Notes under the pieces: generated by a model
What the model saw: only the letters and a program-made list of their open reading frames with translations
The model's database searches: none
Told to the model about the DNA's origin: nothing
Assembly: GCA_045648175.1 (NCBI GenBank)
Contig: JAZRNN010000081.1
Span: forward strand, 1 to 64,000
Direction of reading: 5' to 3'
From: SIG440 sp045648175
Lineage (GTDB): Bacteria > Bacillota > Clostridia > Monoglobales > Monoglobaceae
Length of the DNA: 64,000 nucleotides
In this document: piece after piece, positions 31,525 through 40,400 of the stretch
Layout: every line of letters starts with the position of its first letter
Numbering within the stretch: position 1 is the stretch's first letter
Translations under genes and position numbers: made by a program

Positions 31525-33453
31525 ATGTTTCTTCCCATCTCGAAGAATGATATGAAAAAGCGTGGAATCAATCAGCTTGATTTCATTTATATAATTGGCG
31601 ATGCGTATGTTGACCATTCCAGTTTCGGGCACGCAATTATCTCGCGTGTTCTTGAAGATGCAGGCTATACTGTGGGTATAATTTCCCAACCCGACTGGCA
31701 CAGTTGCGAAGATTTCAAAACCCTCGGTGAGCCAAGGCTTGGTTTCCTTGTTTCTTCAGGAAATATTGACCCGATGGTTAACCACTACACAGTATCAAAA
31801 AAGGTTCGTTCACAAGACCTGTACTCACCCGGCGGACTTCCGGACAGACGTCCTGACAGAGCAACCGTTGTATACTGCAATCGTCTTCGTGAAGCCTTTG
31901 GCAAAAAAATACCCATTATCATCGGAGGAATTGAGGCAAGCCTTAGACGATTTGCTCATTATGACTACTGGTCAGACAAGGTGCGCAGAAGCATCCTTAT
32001 CGACAGCGGTGCTGATTTGCTTATATACGGAATGGGCGAGCATCAGATTGTGGAGATTGCAGACCTACTTAACTGCGGTGTCCCGGCTGTTCAAATCAAG
32101 CATGTGCCCGGCACGGTGTATCTTGAAGATGCCAATGCTGATTTTCCTGATGATTTTATAATTATCCCCTCGTTTGATGATGTATCACAAAGCCATCGGT
32201 TGTATGCCGAGGCAACGCGAATACAATATGAGGAACAAGACGCCTTTCGTGGCAAAGCCCTTGTACAAAAGGACAATGATAAAAAGTGTATTGTTCAACT
32301 GCCACCGTCTAAGCCACTTACCACAGAGGAGCTTGACAAGGTCTATGAACTGCCCTATGAAGGAACTTATCACCCATCTTATGAGGCTTTGGGCGGAGTT
32401 CCTGCAATTCGCGAAATTGAGTTCAGCATAACATCCTGCCGTGGTTGTTTCGGAAGCTGTAATTTCTGTGCCCTTGCCTTTCATCAGGGCAGAACAGTTA
32501 CCGCAAGAAGTCACGAATCAATTCTGAGTGAGGCAGAAGCCCTTACCAAAAAACCCGGCTTTAAGGGATACATCCACGATGTTGGCGGGCCGACTGCAAA
32601 CTTTCGTGCACCTTCCTGTCAGAAACAGCTCGAACACGGGGTCTGCAAAAATAAACAATGTCTATTCCCTACACCCTGCCGAAACCTTGAAGTTTCGCAC
32701 AGAGATTATCTTGAACTTTTGCAAAAGTTACGCAAACTTCCAAAGGTTAAAAAGGTATTTGTGCGTTCGGGTATACGATTTGACTACCTTATGAATGATA
32801 AAGACGACAGTTTTTTTACAGAACTTTGCAAACACCACATCAGTGGTCAGCTTAGGGTTGCACCCGAGCATATTTCGGATAATGTTTTAAAATATATGGG
32901 CAAGCCCTCACACGATGTTTATAAAAAGTTCTTAAATAAATTTGAGGCTGTAAATAAAAAATTGGGCAAAGAACAGTATGCTGTGCCCTACCTTATGTCC
33001 TCACACCCGGGAAGCACACTAAAGGATGCTATAAAGCTTGCGGAATATCTTAATCAAAACCGTCTTAATCCCGAACAAGTTCAGGATTTTTATCCAACGC
33101 CCGGAAGCATATCAACTTGTATGTACTATACCGGACTTGACCCACGGACAATGAATCCTGTCTATGTGGCAAAGGATTATAAGGATAAACAGATGCAACG
33201 TGCCCTTTTGCAGTTCCGTGACCCGAAAAATTATAATCTTATAATAAATGCACTAACAAAGGCAAAAAGGCTTGACCTTGTTGGGTTTGGTCCTGAATGC
33301 CTGATAAAACCAACAAAAGGAGAAAATAAAAATGGCAACAATCTTAAGCGGAAAGACAGTATCAGCAAGAATAAAGGAAAATCTCAAAATCGAAATCGAA
33401 AACCTGAAGAAAAGCGGAACAACCCCCGGTCTCGCCGTAATCATAGTAGGTGA
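31525..33453 (+). CDS. YgiQ-family radical SAM protein (UPF0313)
   Basis: 642 residues. The N-terminal YgiQ region (FIYIIGDAYVDHSSFGHAII) precedes the radical SAM core with CRGCFGSCNFC near residue 310, which binds the [4Fe-4S] cluster. Its reaction is not known. Normal family members end soon after GFGPECLIKP. Here the frame runs on for about 40 residues of Lys/Arg/Asn-rich sequence that overlaps the start of folD by 122 bases. The folD ribosome site lies inside the coding sequence, so folD is probably translated in a coupled way. Confidence 0.9.
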   Translation: MFLPISKNDMKKRGINQLDFIYIIGDAYVDHSSFGHAIISRVLEDAGYTVGIISQPDWHSCEDFKTLGEPRLGFLVSSGNIDPMVNHYTVSKKVRSQDLYSPGGLPDRRPDRATVVYCNRLREAFGKKIPIIIGGIEASLRRFAHYDYWSDKVRRSILIDSGADLLIYGMGEHQIVEIADLLNCGVPAVQIKHVPGTVYLEDANADFPDDFIIIPSFDDVSQSHRLYAEATRIQYEEQDAFRGKALVQKDNDKKCIVQLPPSKPLTTEELDKVYELPYEGTYHPSYEALGGVPAIREIEFSITSCRGCFGSCNFCALAFHQGRTVTARSHESILSEAEALTKKPGFKGYIHDVGGPTANFRAPSCQKQLEHGVCKNKQCLFPTPCRNLEVSHRDYLELLQKLRKLPKVKKVFVRSGIRFDYLMNDKDDSFFTELCKHHISGQLRVAPEHISDNVLKYMGKPSHDVYKKFLNKFEAVNKKLGKEQYAVPYLMSSHPGSTLKDAIKLAEYLNQNRLNPEQVQDFYPTPGSISTCMYYTGLDPRTMNPVYVAKDYKDKQMQRALLQFRDPKNYNLIINALTKAKRLDLVGFGPECLIKPTKGENKNGNNLKRKDSISKNKGKSQNRNRKPEEKRNNPRSRRNHSR

Positions 33454-34180
33454 AGACCCAGCCTCTAAGGTTTATGTCGGCAGAAAGGAAGCAATGTGTC
33501 AAGAGCTTGGTATGCACTCCGAAAAGTTTGCCCTTCCTGAAGAAACCACTCAGGATGAGCTTGTGGCTCTGGTTGAAAAACTCAACAACGATAACAACAT
33601 TCACGGCATTTTGGTTCAGCTTCCTCTTCCTAAACACCTTGACGAAAAGGCTGTTATTAACACCATCCGTCCTGAAAAGGACGTTGACGCCTTCCATCCC
33701 GTAAATGTGGGTAAGATTATGATTGGTGATTATGATTTTGTTCCTTGCACACCTGCGGGCATTATGGAGCTTATTGCTGAAAGTAATGTTGAAATCGAAG
33801 GCAAAAACTGTGTTGTAATCGGCAGAAGCAACATTGTGGGCAAGCCTATGAGTATGCTCCTCCTCCACAAAAATGGAACTGTCACCACCTGTCATTCACG
33901 TACAAAAGACCTTAAAGAAGTTACAAAACAGGCTGACATTTTAGTTGCTGCTGTCGGCAGAGCAAACTTTGTTACTGCAGATATGGTAAAACCCGGTGCT
34001 GTTGTAATTGATGTTGGTATGAATCGTTTAGATGACGGAAAGCTGGTTGGCGATGTAGCATTTGACGAGGTTGAAAAGGTTGCAGGTGCAATCACTCCCG
34101 TTCCTGGCGGTGTTGGACCTATGACAATTGCAATGCTTATGCAAAACACTTTAACTGCGGCAAAAAATGCAAGCAAATAA
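33332..34180 (+). CDS. folD: Methylenetetrahydrofolate dehydrogenase/cyclohydrolase
   Basis: 282 residues, bifunctional FolD: interconverts 5,10-methylene-, methenyl- and 10-formyl-tetrahydrofolate with NADP. Motifs are VGEDPASKVYVGRKEAMC with the catalytic Lys/Tyr region, ILVQLPLPKHLDEKAV, VVIGRSNIVGKPMSMLLL (nucleotide site) and TPVPGGVGPMTIAML. The ATG at 33332 follows AAAGGAG. It starts inside the ygiQ frame (122-base overlap) and precedes radA by 12 bases. Confidence 0.96.
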   Translation: MATILSGKTVSARIKENLKIEIENLKKSGTTPGLAVIIVGEDPASKVYVGRKEAMCQELGMHSEKFALPEETTQDELVALVEKLNNDNNIHGILVQLPLPKHLDEKAVINTIRPEKDVDAFHPVNVGKIMIGDYDFVPCTPAGIMELIAESNVEIEGKNCVVIGRSNIVGKPMSMLLLHKNGTVTTCHSRTKDLKEVTKQADILVAAVGRANFVTADMVKPGAVVIDVGMNRLDDGKLVGDVAFDEVEKVAGAITPVPGGVGPMTIAMLMQNTLTAAKNASK

Positions 34181-34192
34181 GGAATTTATGCT

Positions 34193-35563
34193 ATGAAAAC
34201 AAAAACCATTTATGTTTGTTCTGAGTGCGGAGCAAGCTTCCCAAAATGGATGGGAAAATGTACAACCTGTAATTCGTGGAACACCATTGAAGAAGAGGTC
34301 ATCAAATCTGCCCCTTCCTCCTCCAAGGTATCGGTAATGTCTGCACCCACTGCGGGCACTGCATCGCCAAAGCGTATTTCTGAAATCGACTCTACTCAGG
34401 AGGCACGCACCCTCACCGGTATGGGCGAGCTTGACCGCGTTCTTGGCGGTGGTTTGGTTCGCGGGTCTCTTGTCCTTGTGGGCGGCGATCCTGGTATCGG
34501 TAAATCCACCCTTTTGCTGCAAATTTGTGAACATTTAGGTAAAACGCAAAACATTCTTTATGTCTCAGGCGAAGAATCCCAACGGCAGATAAAGCTTCGT
34601 GCAGACAGGCTTGGCATCACCACTGAAAATTTAAAAGTATATTCCGAAACAAATATGGACTATATAACCGACTGTATCTTTCGCGAAAAACCCGATGTAC
34701 TTATAATTGACTCTGTACAAACAATGTATAATCCCGAAATTCAGTCGACCCCCGGTAACACCGCTCAAATCAAGGATGTCACCACCGTACTTATGAAAAT
34801 AGCAAAAGAAAACTCCATTTCGGTATTTGTTGTGGGACACGTTACAAAAGAAGGAGCCCTTGCGGGCCCCAAAATTTTGGAACATATGGTTGACAGTGTT
34901 CTGTATTTTGAGGGCGAACGCCATCAATCATTCCGCATACTTCGTGCAGTAAAAAACCGTTTCGGCTCTACCAACGAAATCGGAGTATTTGAGATGAAAG
35001 GCTGCGGTCTTGAAGAGGTTCCTAATCCTTCAATGGCAATGCTGTCAGGGCGTCCCGAGAATGTTCCCGGCTCCTGTATTATATGCACTATGGAAGGCAC
35101 ACGCCCCGTCCTTGCCGAAGTTCAGGCCCTTGTTACCCCCACCTCCTTCGGTAATCCCCGAAGAATGGCAAGTGGGCCCGACCTCAGCCGTTCAATAATG
35201 CTTATGGCTGTTCTTGAAAAACGCGGTGGATTAAAAATGTCGGCGTTTGATGCCTATGTTAACATTGTGGGCGGCTTAAAAATTGCCGAGCCTGCCGCAG
35301 ACCTTGGTCTTGTTCTTGCGCTTGCATCAAGCTATTCGGGTTGTGCAATGGACAGCGAAACCGTTGCCATTGGTGAAGTTGGTCTTACGGGCGAGCTTCG
35401 AGCCTGCAGTTTTCTTGAGGCAAGAGTCGCAGAGTGTGAAAAACTGGGCTTTAGGCGTTGCATCATTCCGTCAACAAATTTAAAAAAGCTTAAAAAATTT
35501 GATGGTATTGAGCTGATTCCTTGCTCGAATATCCAAGATATAATCTCTAAATTATGTAAATAA
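34193..35563 (+). CDS. radA: DNA repair protein RadA/Sms
   Basis: 456 residues, complete. An N-terminal zinc finger (CSECGASFPKWMGKCTTC), a RecA-like ATPase with GGDPGIGKSTLLL, the KNRFG motif near 250 and a C-terminal Lon-protease-like domain. It processes recombination intermediates as a branch-migration helicase. In many Firmicutes disA follows radA; here the next gene is carD, with its own promoter. Confidence 0.96.
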   Translation: MKTKTIYVCSECGASFPKWMGKCTTCNSWNTIEEEVIKSAPSSSKVSVMSAPTAGTASPKRISEIDSTQEARTLTGMGELDRVLGGGLVRGSLVLVGGDPGIGKSTLLLQICEHLGKTQNILYVSGEESQRQIKLRADRLGITTENLKVYSETNMDYITDCIFREKPDVLIIDSVQTMYNPEIQSTPGNTAQIKDVTTVLMKIAKENSISVFVVGHVTKEGALAGPKILEHMVDSVLYFEGERHQSFRILRAVKNRFGSTNEIGVFEMKGCGLEEVPNPSMAMLSGRPENVPGSCIICTMEGTRPVLAEVQALVTPTSFGNPRRMASGPDLSRSIMLMAVLEKRGGLKMSAFDAYVNIVGGLKIAEPAADLGLVLALASSYSGCAMDSETVAIGEVGLTGELRACSFLEARVAECEKLGFRRCIIPSTNLKKLKKFDGIELIPCSNIQDIISKLCK

Positions 35564-35568
35564 TTTAA

Positions 35569-35596
35569 TTGACAAAAAATATACATATACTATAAA
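35569..35596 (+). promoter_or_regulatory. Promoter of carD-ispD-ispF
   Basis: TTGACA (35569-35574), 16-bp spacer, TATAAA (35591-35596), placing the start of RNA close to the CarD ribosome site. Confidence 0.7.
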
Positions 35597-35618
35597 AGTT
35601 TTGAAGGGAAGTCTTGAT

Positions 35619-36086
35619 GTGTTTAATATAGGAGACGAAATAGTTTATCCCATGCACGGAGCAGGCATTATTGTCGATATCGAAGAAAAGAAAATTCTTG
35701 GTGAGCTCCATAAGTACTATATTTTGCAGATTTCCATCAGCGATATGAAGGTAATGCTGCCCGTTAACAACCTTGACGCCATCGGTATTAGAAAAATTGT
35801 TTCACTGGATGTCGCCAACGAAGCTATCAACCATTTTCACTCGTGTTGCGAAGATTCAAACAATAACTGGAATCAACGCTACAGGGAAAACATTGAAAAA
35901 ATGAAGAGCGGAAGCATAATCGACGTTGCTACCGTTGCCAAAACACTTCTTCTCAGAGATAACAAAAAATCATTATCTAATGCCGAGCGTAAAATGCTTT
36001 CAAACGCAAAAAACATTCTTATTTCCGAGCTGGTTCTTGCTAAAAGAATGTCTGTTGATGAAATCAAGGAGCTTCTGGCAATTTAA
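35619..36086 (+). CDS. CarD-family transcriptional regulator
   Basis: 155 residues. The N-terminal Tudor-like RNA polymerase interaction domain is FNIGDEIVYPMHGAGIIVDI and YYILQISISDMKVMLPV; the C-terminal part is helical (ERKMLSNAKNILISELVLAK). CarD proteins bind the beta subunit and stabilise open complexes. I use the GTG at 35619, giving MFNIGDEIVYP as in relatives, with AGGGAAG 8 bases upstream; a TTG at 35601 lacks a site. It is the first gene of a carD-ispD-ispF operon, a common arrangement. Confidence 0.92.
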   Translation: MFNIGDEIVYPMHGAGIIVDIEEKKILGELHKYYILQISISDMKVMLPVNNLDAIGIRKIVSLDVANEAINHFHSCCEDSNNNWNQRYRENIEKMKSGSIIDVATVAKTLLLRDNKKSLSNAERKMLSNAKNILISELVLAKRMSVDEIKELLAI

Positions 36087-36106
36087 TTGTACAGCGGAGG
36101 TTACAT

Positions 36107-36814
36107 ATGTTCCGTAAAAAAACGTCTCCCCCCAAAGCTACGGCAATTATCGTTGCTGCCGGCAGTAGCAGGCGTATGGGCGGTGTAGATAAACAGCTTA
36201 TAACAATTGACGGTATGCCAGTTCTTTCGCATACCCTTTTGCAGTTTAGCAAGGCAGAATCAATCGACTCTGTTATTGTTGTAACAAAACCCGAAAACAT
36301 TCTTACTGTTGGCGATATGATTCGTGAATTCAGCATAACAAAGGTGACTGACATTATTCCAGGTGGCGACACTCGGCAAGAATCTGTGTGCTGTGGACTA
36401 TCTTTGGTGAAAAACGACCGGATAGTCGCTATACACGACGGAGCTCGTCCCTTTATTTCGGTTAAGAAAATAGACGAACTAGTCTCTGCTGCTTGTGAAT
36501 TTGGTGCCGCCGCTCCAGGTGTTATTCCCAAGGATACCGTAAAAGCAGTAAATCAGGATGATAGCATTGCCGAAACCATCGACAGAAATATTCTGAGACT
36601 TATTCAAACCCCACAGGTTTTCCACGCGGATGAACTGAAACTTGCGTACGAACGTGCAAAAACAGTAAACTTTATTGGTACTGATGACTGTTCTGTTGCA
36701 GAGCATTCGGGAATTAATATCCGTATAATTGACGGCGAATACACAAATATAAAGGTAACAACCCACGAAGACATTCCCGTTGCGGAAGCAATTTACCGTT
36801 TTTTGAATAACTAG
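36107..36814 (+). CDS. ispD: 2-C-methyl-D-erythritol 4-phosphate cytidylyltransferase
   Basis: 235 residues. It transfers CMP to methylerythritol phosphate in the non-mevalonate isoprenoid path. Signatures: ATAIIVAAGSSRRMGG with the CTP-binding Arg, DKQLITIDGMPVL, VAIHDGARPF, KDTVK and TDDCSVAEHSG. Ribosome site GGAGG. It sits between carD and ispF, 19 bases before the latter. Confidence 0.96.
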   Translation: MFRKKTSPPKATAIIVAAGSSRRMGGVDKQLITIDGMPVLSHTLLQFSKAESIDSVIVVTKPENILTVGDMIREFSITKVTDIIPGGDTRQESVCCGLSLVKNDRIVAIHDGARPFISVKKIDELVSAACEFGAAAPGVIPKDTVKAVNQDDSIAETIDRNILRLIQTPQVFHADELKLAYERAKTVNFIGTDDCSVAEHSGINIRIIDGEYTNIKVTTHEDIPVAEAIYRFLNN

Positions 36815-36833
36815 TTTTGAAAGGAAGAATTTT

Positions 36834-37307
36834 ATGCGAATTGGATTTGGATATGATGTTCACGCCCTGATAGAAGGCAGAAAACTTATTTTAGGCGGAG
36901 TTAATATTCCCCACGAAAAAGGTCTGCTTGGTCACTCCGATGCAGATGTTCTCTTGCACGCAATAATGGATGCGCTTTTGGGTGCCGCTGCCCTTGGTGA
37001 TATAGGCAAACATTTTCCCGATACAGACAACAGCTTTAAAGATATTGACAGTCTTATTCTTCTTTCAAAAACAAAGGACATTATCAGCAAGCACGGCTTT
37101 TCAATAAACAATGTTGACACCACTGTGGTTGCTCAAGCTCCTAAAATTTCACCTTACATTGACAAAATGCGAGAAAATATTGCTCTAGTTCTTGAGATTG
37201 ATGTATCCTGTGTATCGGTAAAAGCAACCACAACCGAGCACCTTGGTTTTGAAGGCAGAAAAGAAGGTATTTCAGCCTATGCAGCGGTCACTATTGAACA
37301 AATTTAA
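36834..37307 (+). CDS. ispF: 2-C-methyl-D-erythritol 2,4-cyclodiphosphate synthase
   Basis: 157 residues, normal length. GFGYDVHALIEGRKLILGGV gives the zinc-binding Asp and His; HSDADVLLHAIMDALLGAAALGD lies in two adjoining motifs; the end has VKATTTEHLGFEGR. It forms the cyclic diphosphate after IspD and IspE in the same path. AAAGGAAG precedes the ATG. Confidence 0.96.
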   Translation: MRIGFGYDVHALIEGRKLILGGVNIPHEKGLLGHSDADVLLHAIMDALLGAAALGDIGKHFPDTDNSFKDIDSLILLSKTKDIISKHGFSINNVDTTVVAQAPKISPYIDKMRENIALVLEIDVSCVSVKATTTEHLGFEGRKEGISAYAAVTIEQI

Positions 37308-37380
37308 CAGTTTAGGGTAGATTTTGGTATATAATTGGATATAATAACCTTTAACCGCTTATAATCATCCTTAATCAAGT

Positions 37381-37409
37381 TTGATTTATGCATGATATTT
37401 TTGTATATT
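37381..37409 (+). promoter_or_regulatory. Promoter of groES-groEL
   Basis: TTGATT (37381-37386), 17-bp spacer, TATATT (37404-37409), immediately upstream of the CIRCE operator. Confidence 0.75.
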
Positions 37410-37416
37410 AATTACA

Positions 37417-37443
37417 TTAGCACTCAACATCACGGAGTGCTAA
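37417..37443 (+). promoter_or_regulatory. CIRCE operator (HrcA binding site)
   Basis: TTAGCACTC, nine bases, GAGTGCTAA: a perfect match to the consensus CIRCE inverted repeat bound by HrcA. It overlaps the expected transcription start of groESL, so heat-shock derepression is expected. Confidence 0.98.
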
Positions 37444-37491
37444 CATAATAAAGTTTTTAATAATTTCATTTAACATAAGGAGGCATTTCAA

Positions 37492-37776
37492 ATGAACATT
37501 AAACCATTGGCAGACAGAGTTGTTATTAAAATGGCAGAAGCCGAGGAAACAACCAAAAGCGGCATTATTCTGGCAGGTTCCGCAAAGGAAAAGCCCGAAA
37601 TCGCAGAAATCGTTGCGGTAGGCCCCGGCGGTGTTGTTGACGGCAAGGAAATCAAGATGGAGCTCAAAGTGGGCGACAAAGTATTAATCAGCAAGTATGC
37701 CGGCACAGAAGTTAAGCTTGACGGTACAGAATACACCATTCTTCGTCAGAGCGACGTTCTGGCTATCATTGACTAA
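37492..37776 (+). CDS. groES: Co-chaperonin GroES
   Basis: 94 residues. NIKPLADRVVIKMAEAEE, the mobile loop KSGIILAGSAKEKP and the roof hairpin are all present. It caps the GroEL cage. AAGGAGG precedes the ATG, the CIRCE operator lies 49 bases upstream, and groEL follows 23 bases downstream. Confidence 0.98.
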   Translation: MNIKPLADRVVIKMAEAEETTKSGIILAGSAKEKPEIAEIVAVGPGGVVDGKEIKMELKVGDKVLISKYAGTEVKLDGTEYTILRQSDVLAIID

Positions 37777-37799
37777 TTCATTCAGGAGGTATAAACATA

Positions 37800-39443
37800 A
37801 TGGCTAAACAAATTTTATTTGGTGAAGAAGCAAGACACGCTCTTGAAAAAGGCGTTAATCAGCTTGCAAATACAGTAAAGGTTACACTTGGCCCCAAGGG
37901 CAGAAACGTTGTTCTTGAAAAGAAATTCGGTGCACCCCTTATCACAAACGATGGTGTTACCATTGCAAAAGAAATCGAGCTTGAATGTCCCTTTGAAAAT
38001 ATGGGTGCTCAGCTTGTAAAAGAAGTTGCATCAAAGACAAACGATATCGCAGGTGACGGTACAACAACCGCAACACTTCTTGCTCAGGCACTTGTTCGTG
38101 AAGGTCTTAAGAATGTTACCGCAGGTGCAAACCCCATGATTGTAAGACGCGGTATCGCATCAGCAGTTGAAGTTGCAGTTGCAGAAGTTGTTAAAAACAG
38201 TAAAAAAGTAAGCGGCCGTGACGATATTGCAAGAGTTGCTGCTGTTTCTGCTGCTGACGACGCTATCGGCGAGCTTATTGCAGACGCTATGGAAAAGGTT
38301 ACAAGCGATGGCGTAATCACTGTTGAAGAATCAAAAACCGCTGAAACATATTCAGAAGTAGTTGAAGGTATGCAGTTTGACCGTGGCTACATCACGCCTT
38401 ATATGGTTACAGATACCGAAAAGATGGAAGCCGTTATTGACGATGCATACATTCTTCTTACAGATAAGAAGATTACAACAATTCAGGATATCCTCCCCCT
38501 TCTTGAACAGATTGTTCAGCAGGGCAAAAAGCTTATTATCGTTGCTGAGGACATCGAAGGCGAAGCTCTTTCAACCCTTATCGTAAACAAGCTCCGTGGT
38601 ACATTCACCTGTGTTGGTGTTAAGGCTCCCGGTTTTGGCGACAGAAGAAAGGCTATGCTTGAAGATATCGCAACTCTTACAGGCGGTACTGTCATTTCAG
38701 AAGAACTCGGTCTTGACCTTAAGGAAACCACTCTTGACCAGCTTGGACGTGCTCGTCAGGTTAAGGTACAGAAAGAAAACACTATCATTGTTGACGGTGC
38801 AGGTAATCCCGATGCAATTAAGATGCGGGTTACACAGATAAAGAACCAGATTGAAGAAACAACATCAGAATTTGACAAAGAAAAGCTTCAGGAAAGACTT
38901 GCTAAAATGTCAGGCGGTGTTGCAGTAATCAAAGTTGGTGCCGCAACAGAAGTTGAAATGAAGGAAAAGAAACTCCGAATTGAAGACGCACTGGCAGCAA
39001 CAAGAGCCGCTGTTGAAGAAGGTATTGTTGCAGGCGGCGGTACAGCATTTATCAACGCAATGCCCGCAGTTGAAGCACATATGAACTCACTTGAAGGTGA
39101 CGAGAAGGTTGGTGCAAAGACGGTTCTTCGTGCTCTTGAAGAACCTGTTCGTCAGATTGCATTCAATGCAGGTGTTGAAGGATCAGTTATCGTTAACGCA
39201 ATCAAGGCAAGTGAAGTTGGCATTGGTTACAACGCACTTACCGAAGAATATATGGATATGCTGAAAAATGGTATAGTTGACCCCACAAAGGTTACACGCT
39301 CAGCACTCCAGAACGCAGCATCTGTCGCAGCAATGGTTCTCACAACAGAAAGCCTTGTTGCAAACAAGCCCGACCCTCAGGCAGCAGCCGCTGAAGCTGC
39401 AGCTATGGCAGGCGCAGGTGCAGGTATGGGCGGAATGTATTAA
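37800..39443 (+). CDS. groEL: Chaperonin GroEL
   Basis: 547 residues, complete 60-kDa chaperonin. The ATP site GDGTTTATLLAQALVREG, TLGPKGRNVVL near the N-terminus and VAGGGTAFINAM are present. The C-terminal tail is a short Gly/Met sequence (AMAGAGAGMGGMY) with fewer GGM repeats than usual. Ribosome site AGGAGG. Terminator at 39470. Confidence 0.98.
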   Translation: MAKQILFGEEARHALEKGVNQLANTVKVTLGPKGRNVVLEKKFGAPLITNDGVTIAKEIELECPFENMGAQLVKEVASKTNDIAGDGTTTATLLAQALVREGLKNVTAGANPMIVRRGIASAVEVAVAEVVKNSKKVSGRDDIARVAAVSAADDAIGELIADAMEKVTSDGVITVEESKTAETYSEVVEGMQFDRGYITPYMVTDTEKMEAVIDDAYILLTDKKITTIQDILPLLEQIVQQGKKLIIVAEDIEGEALSTLIVNKLRGTFTCVGVKAPGFGDRRKAMLEDIATLTGGTVISEELGLDLKETTLDQLGRARQVKVQKENTIIVDGAGNPDAIKMRVTQIKNQIEETTSEFDKEKLQERLAKMSGGVAVIKVGAATEVEMKEKKLRIEDALAATRAAVEEGIVAGGGTAFINAMPAVEAHMNSLEGDEKVGAKTVLRALEEPVRQIAFNAGVEGSVIVNAIKASEVGIGYNALTEEYMDMLKNGIVDPTKVTRSALQNAASVAAMVLTTESLVANKPDPQAAAAEAAAMAGAGAGMGGMY

Positions 39444-39469
39444 TTCCACCTCTTTCACAAAGTTACAAC

Positions 39470-39508
39470 ACAACCGCAGAAAAATCTGCGGTTGTTCTGT
39501 TTTTGTCA
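39470..39508 (+). terminator. Terminator of groESL
   Basis: ACAACCGCAG and CTGCGGTTGT form a 10-bp stem around AAAAAT, followed by TCTGTTTTT. Confidence 0.85.
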
Positions 39509-39515
39509 AAAAGAC

Positions 39516-39544
39516 TTGACAAATATCCCCTTTTACATTAAAAT
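39516..39544 (+). promoter_or_regulatory. Promoter of the amino-acid ABC importer
   Basis: TTGACA (39516-39521), 17-bp spacer, TAAAAT (39539-39544), 38 bases before the coding start. Confidence 0.8.
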
Positions 39545-39582
39545 AAATAGTATCAATTTAAATCTTTTAGGAGGATTTTATT

Positions 39583-40329
39583 ATGAAAAAAATTATTGCA
39601 TTAACACTTGCTCTTATGCTGGCTGTTTGTTGCCTTGCAGGTTGCGGAGCAAAAGACGAAGAAAACACACTTACAATGGCTACTAACGCTGAATTCCCTC
39701 CATTTGAATACCTTGAAGGAGAAGAAATCGTTGGTGCTGACGTTGATATCGCAAAAGCAATTGCTGATAAGCTTGGCAAAACACTTGAAATTACAAACAT
39801 TGACTTTGACGCAGCTCTCACAGGTGCTGCTACTGGTAAATATGATGTTGCTATCGCAGGTGTTACCGCTACTGACGAAAGAAGACAGAATATGGGCTTT
39901 ACAGATGACTACTACACAGCATCTCAGGCAATTATAGTTAACGCTGACAGTGCTATAAAGGCGGCTAGCGACCTCACAGGAAAGACAGTTTCTTGTCAGG
40001 AAGGTACAACAGGCGAACAGTATCTCCTTGACAACGGATATAATGTACAGTCATTCAAGACAGGTGCAGAAGCAATCACAGCTCTTGTTTCAGGCAAGGT
40101 TGACGCTGTTGTAATCGACGATGCAGTTGCAAGAGCACTTTCTGAAAAGCAGGAAGGCAAGACAGTTGTTCTTGAAGAAGCACTTACTGAAGAAGCTTAC
40201 GCAATCGTAACAAAGCTTGGCAACGACGAGCTTATTGCTGAAATCAACAAAGCTCTTGCTGAACTTAAGGCTGAAGGCAAGCTCGCCGAAATCTTTGAAA
40301 AATATGAGCTTCCTTACGATGCTGAATAA
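39583..40329 (+). CDS. Amino-acid ABC transporter, substrate-binding lipoprotein
   Basis: 248 residues. The signal peptide ends in the lipobox LAGC (Cys about 21). The family-3 solute-binding domain follows: LTMATNAEFPPFEYLEG, FDAALTGAATGKYDVAIAGV, RRQNMGFTDDYYTASQ with the conserved Arg that binds the amino-acid carboxylate. It delivers a polar amino acid to the permease and ATPase encoded next. The hairpin at 40351 separates it from them, which would keep this protein in excess. Confidence 0.93.
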   Translation: MKKIIALTLALMLAVCCLAGCGAKDEENTLTMATNAEFPPFEYLEGEEIVGADVDIAKAIADKLGKTLEITNIDFDAALTGAATGKYDVAIAGVTATDERRQNMGFTDDYYTASQAIIVNADSAIKAASDLTGKTVSCQEGTTGEQYLLDNGYNVQSFKTGAEAITALVSGKVDAVVIDDAVARALSEKQEGKTVVLEEALTEEAYAIVTKLGNDELIAEINKALAELKAEGKLAEIFEKYELPYDAE

Positions 40330-40350
40330 TTTAATACATATATAACATTA

Positions 40351-40381
40351 AAAAGCGGCGATATATGTCGCCGCTTTTTTT
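40351..40381 (+). terminator. Intra-operon terminator/attenuator
   Basis: AAAAGCGGCGA and TCGCCGCTTTTTT pair around TATATG with a T run, between the binding-protein gene and its permease. Partial read-through is needed to express the rest of the importer, a common arrangement. Confidence 0.8.
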
Positions 40382-40400
40382 GTAAAGAAAGGTTTTTACT

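Noticed and set aside
40351..40381. End of an operon
   Set aside because: The following permease and ATPase genes belong to the same importer and lack their own clear promoter, so I read it as a partial terminator.
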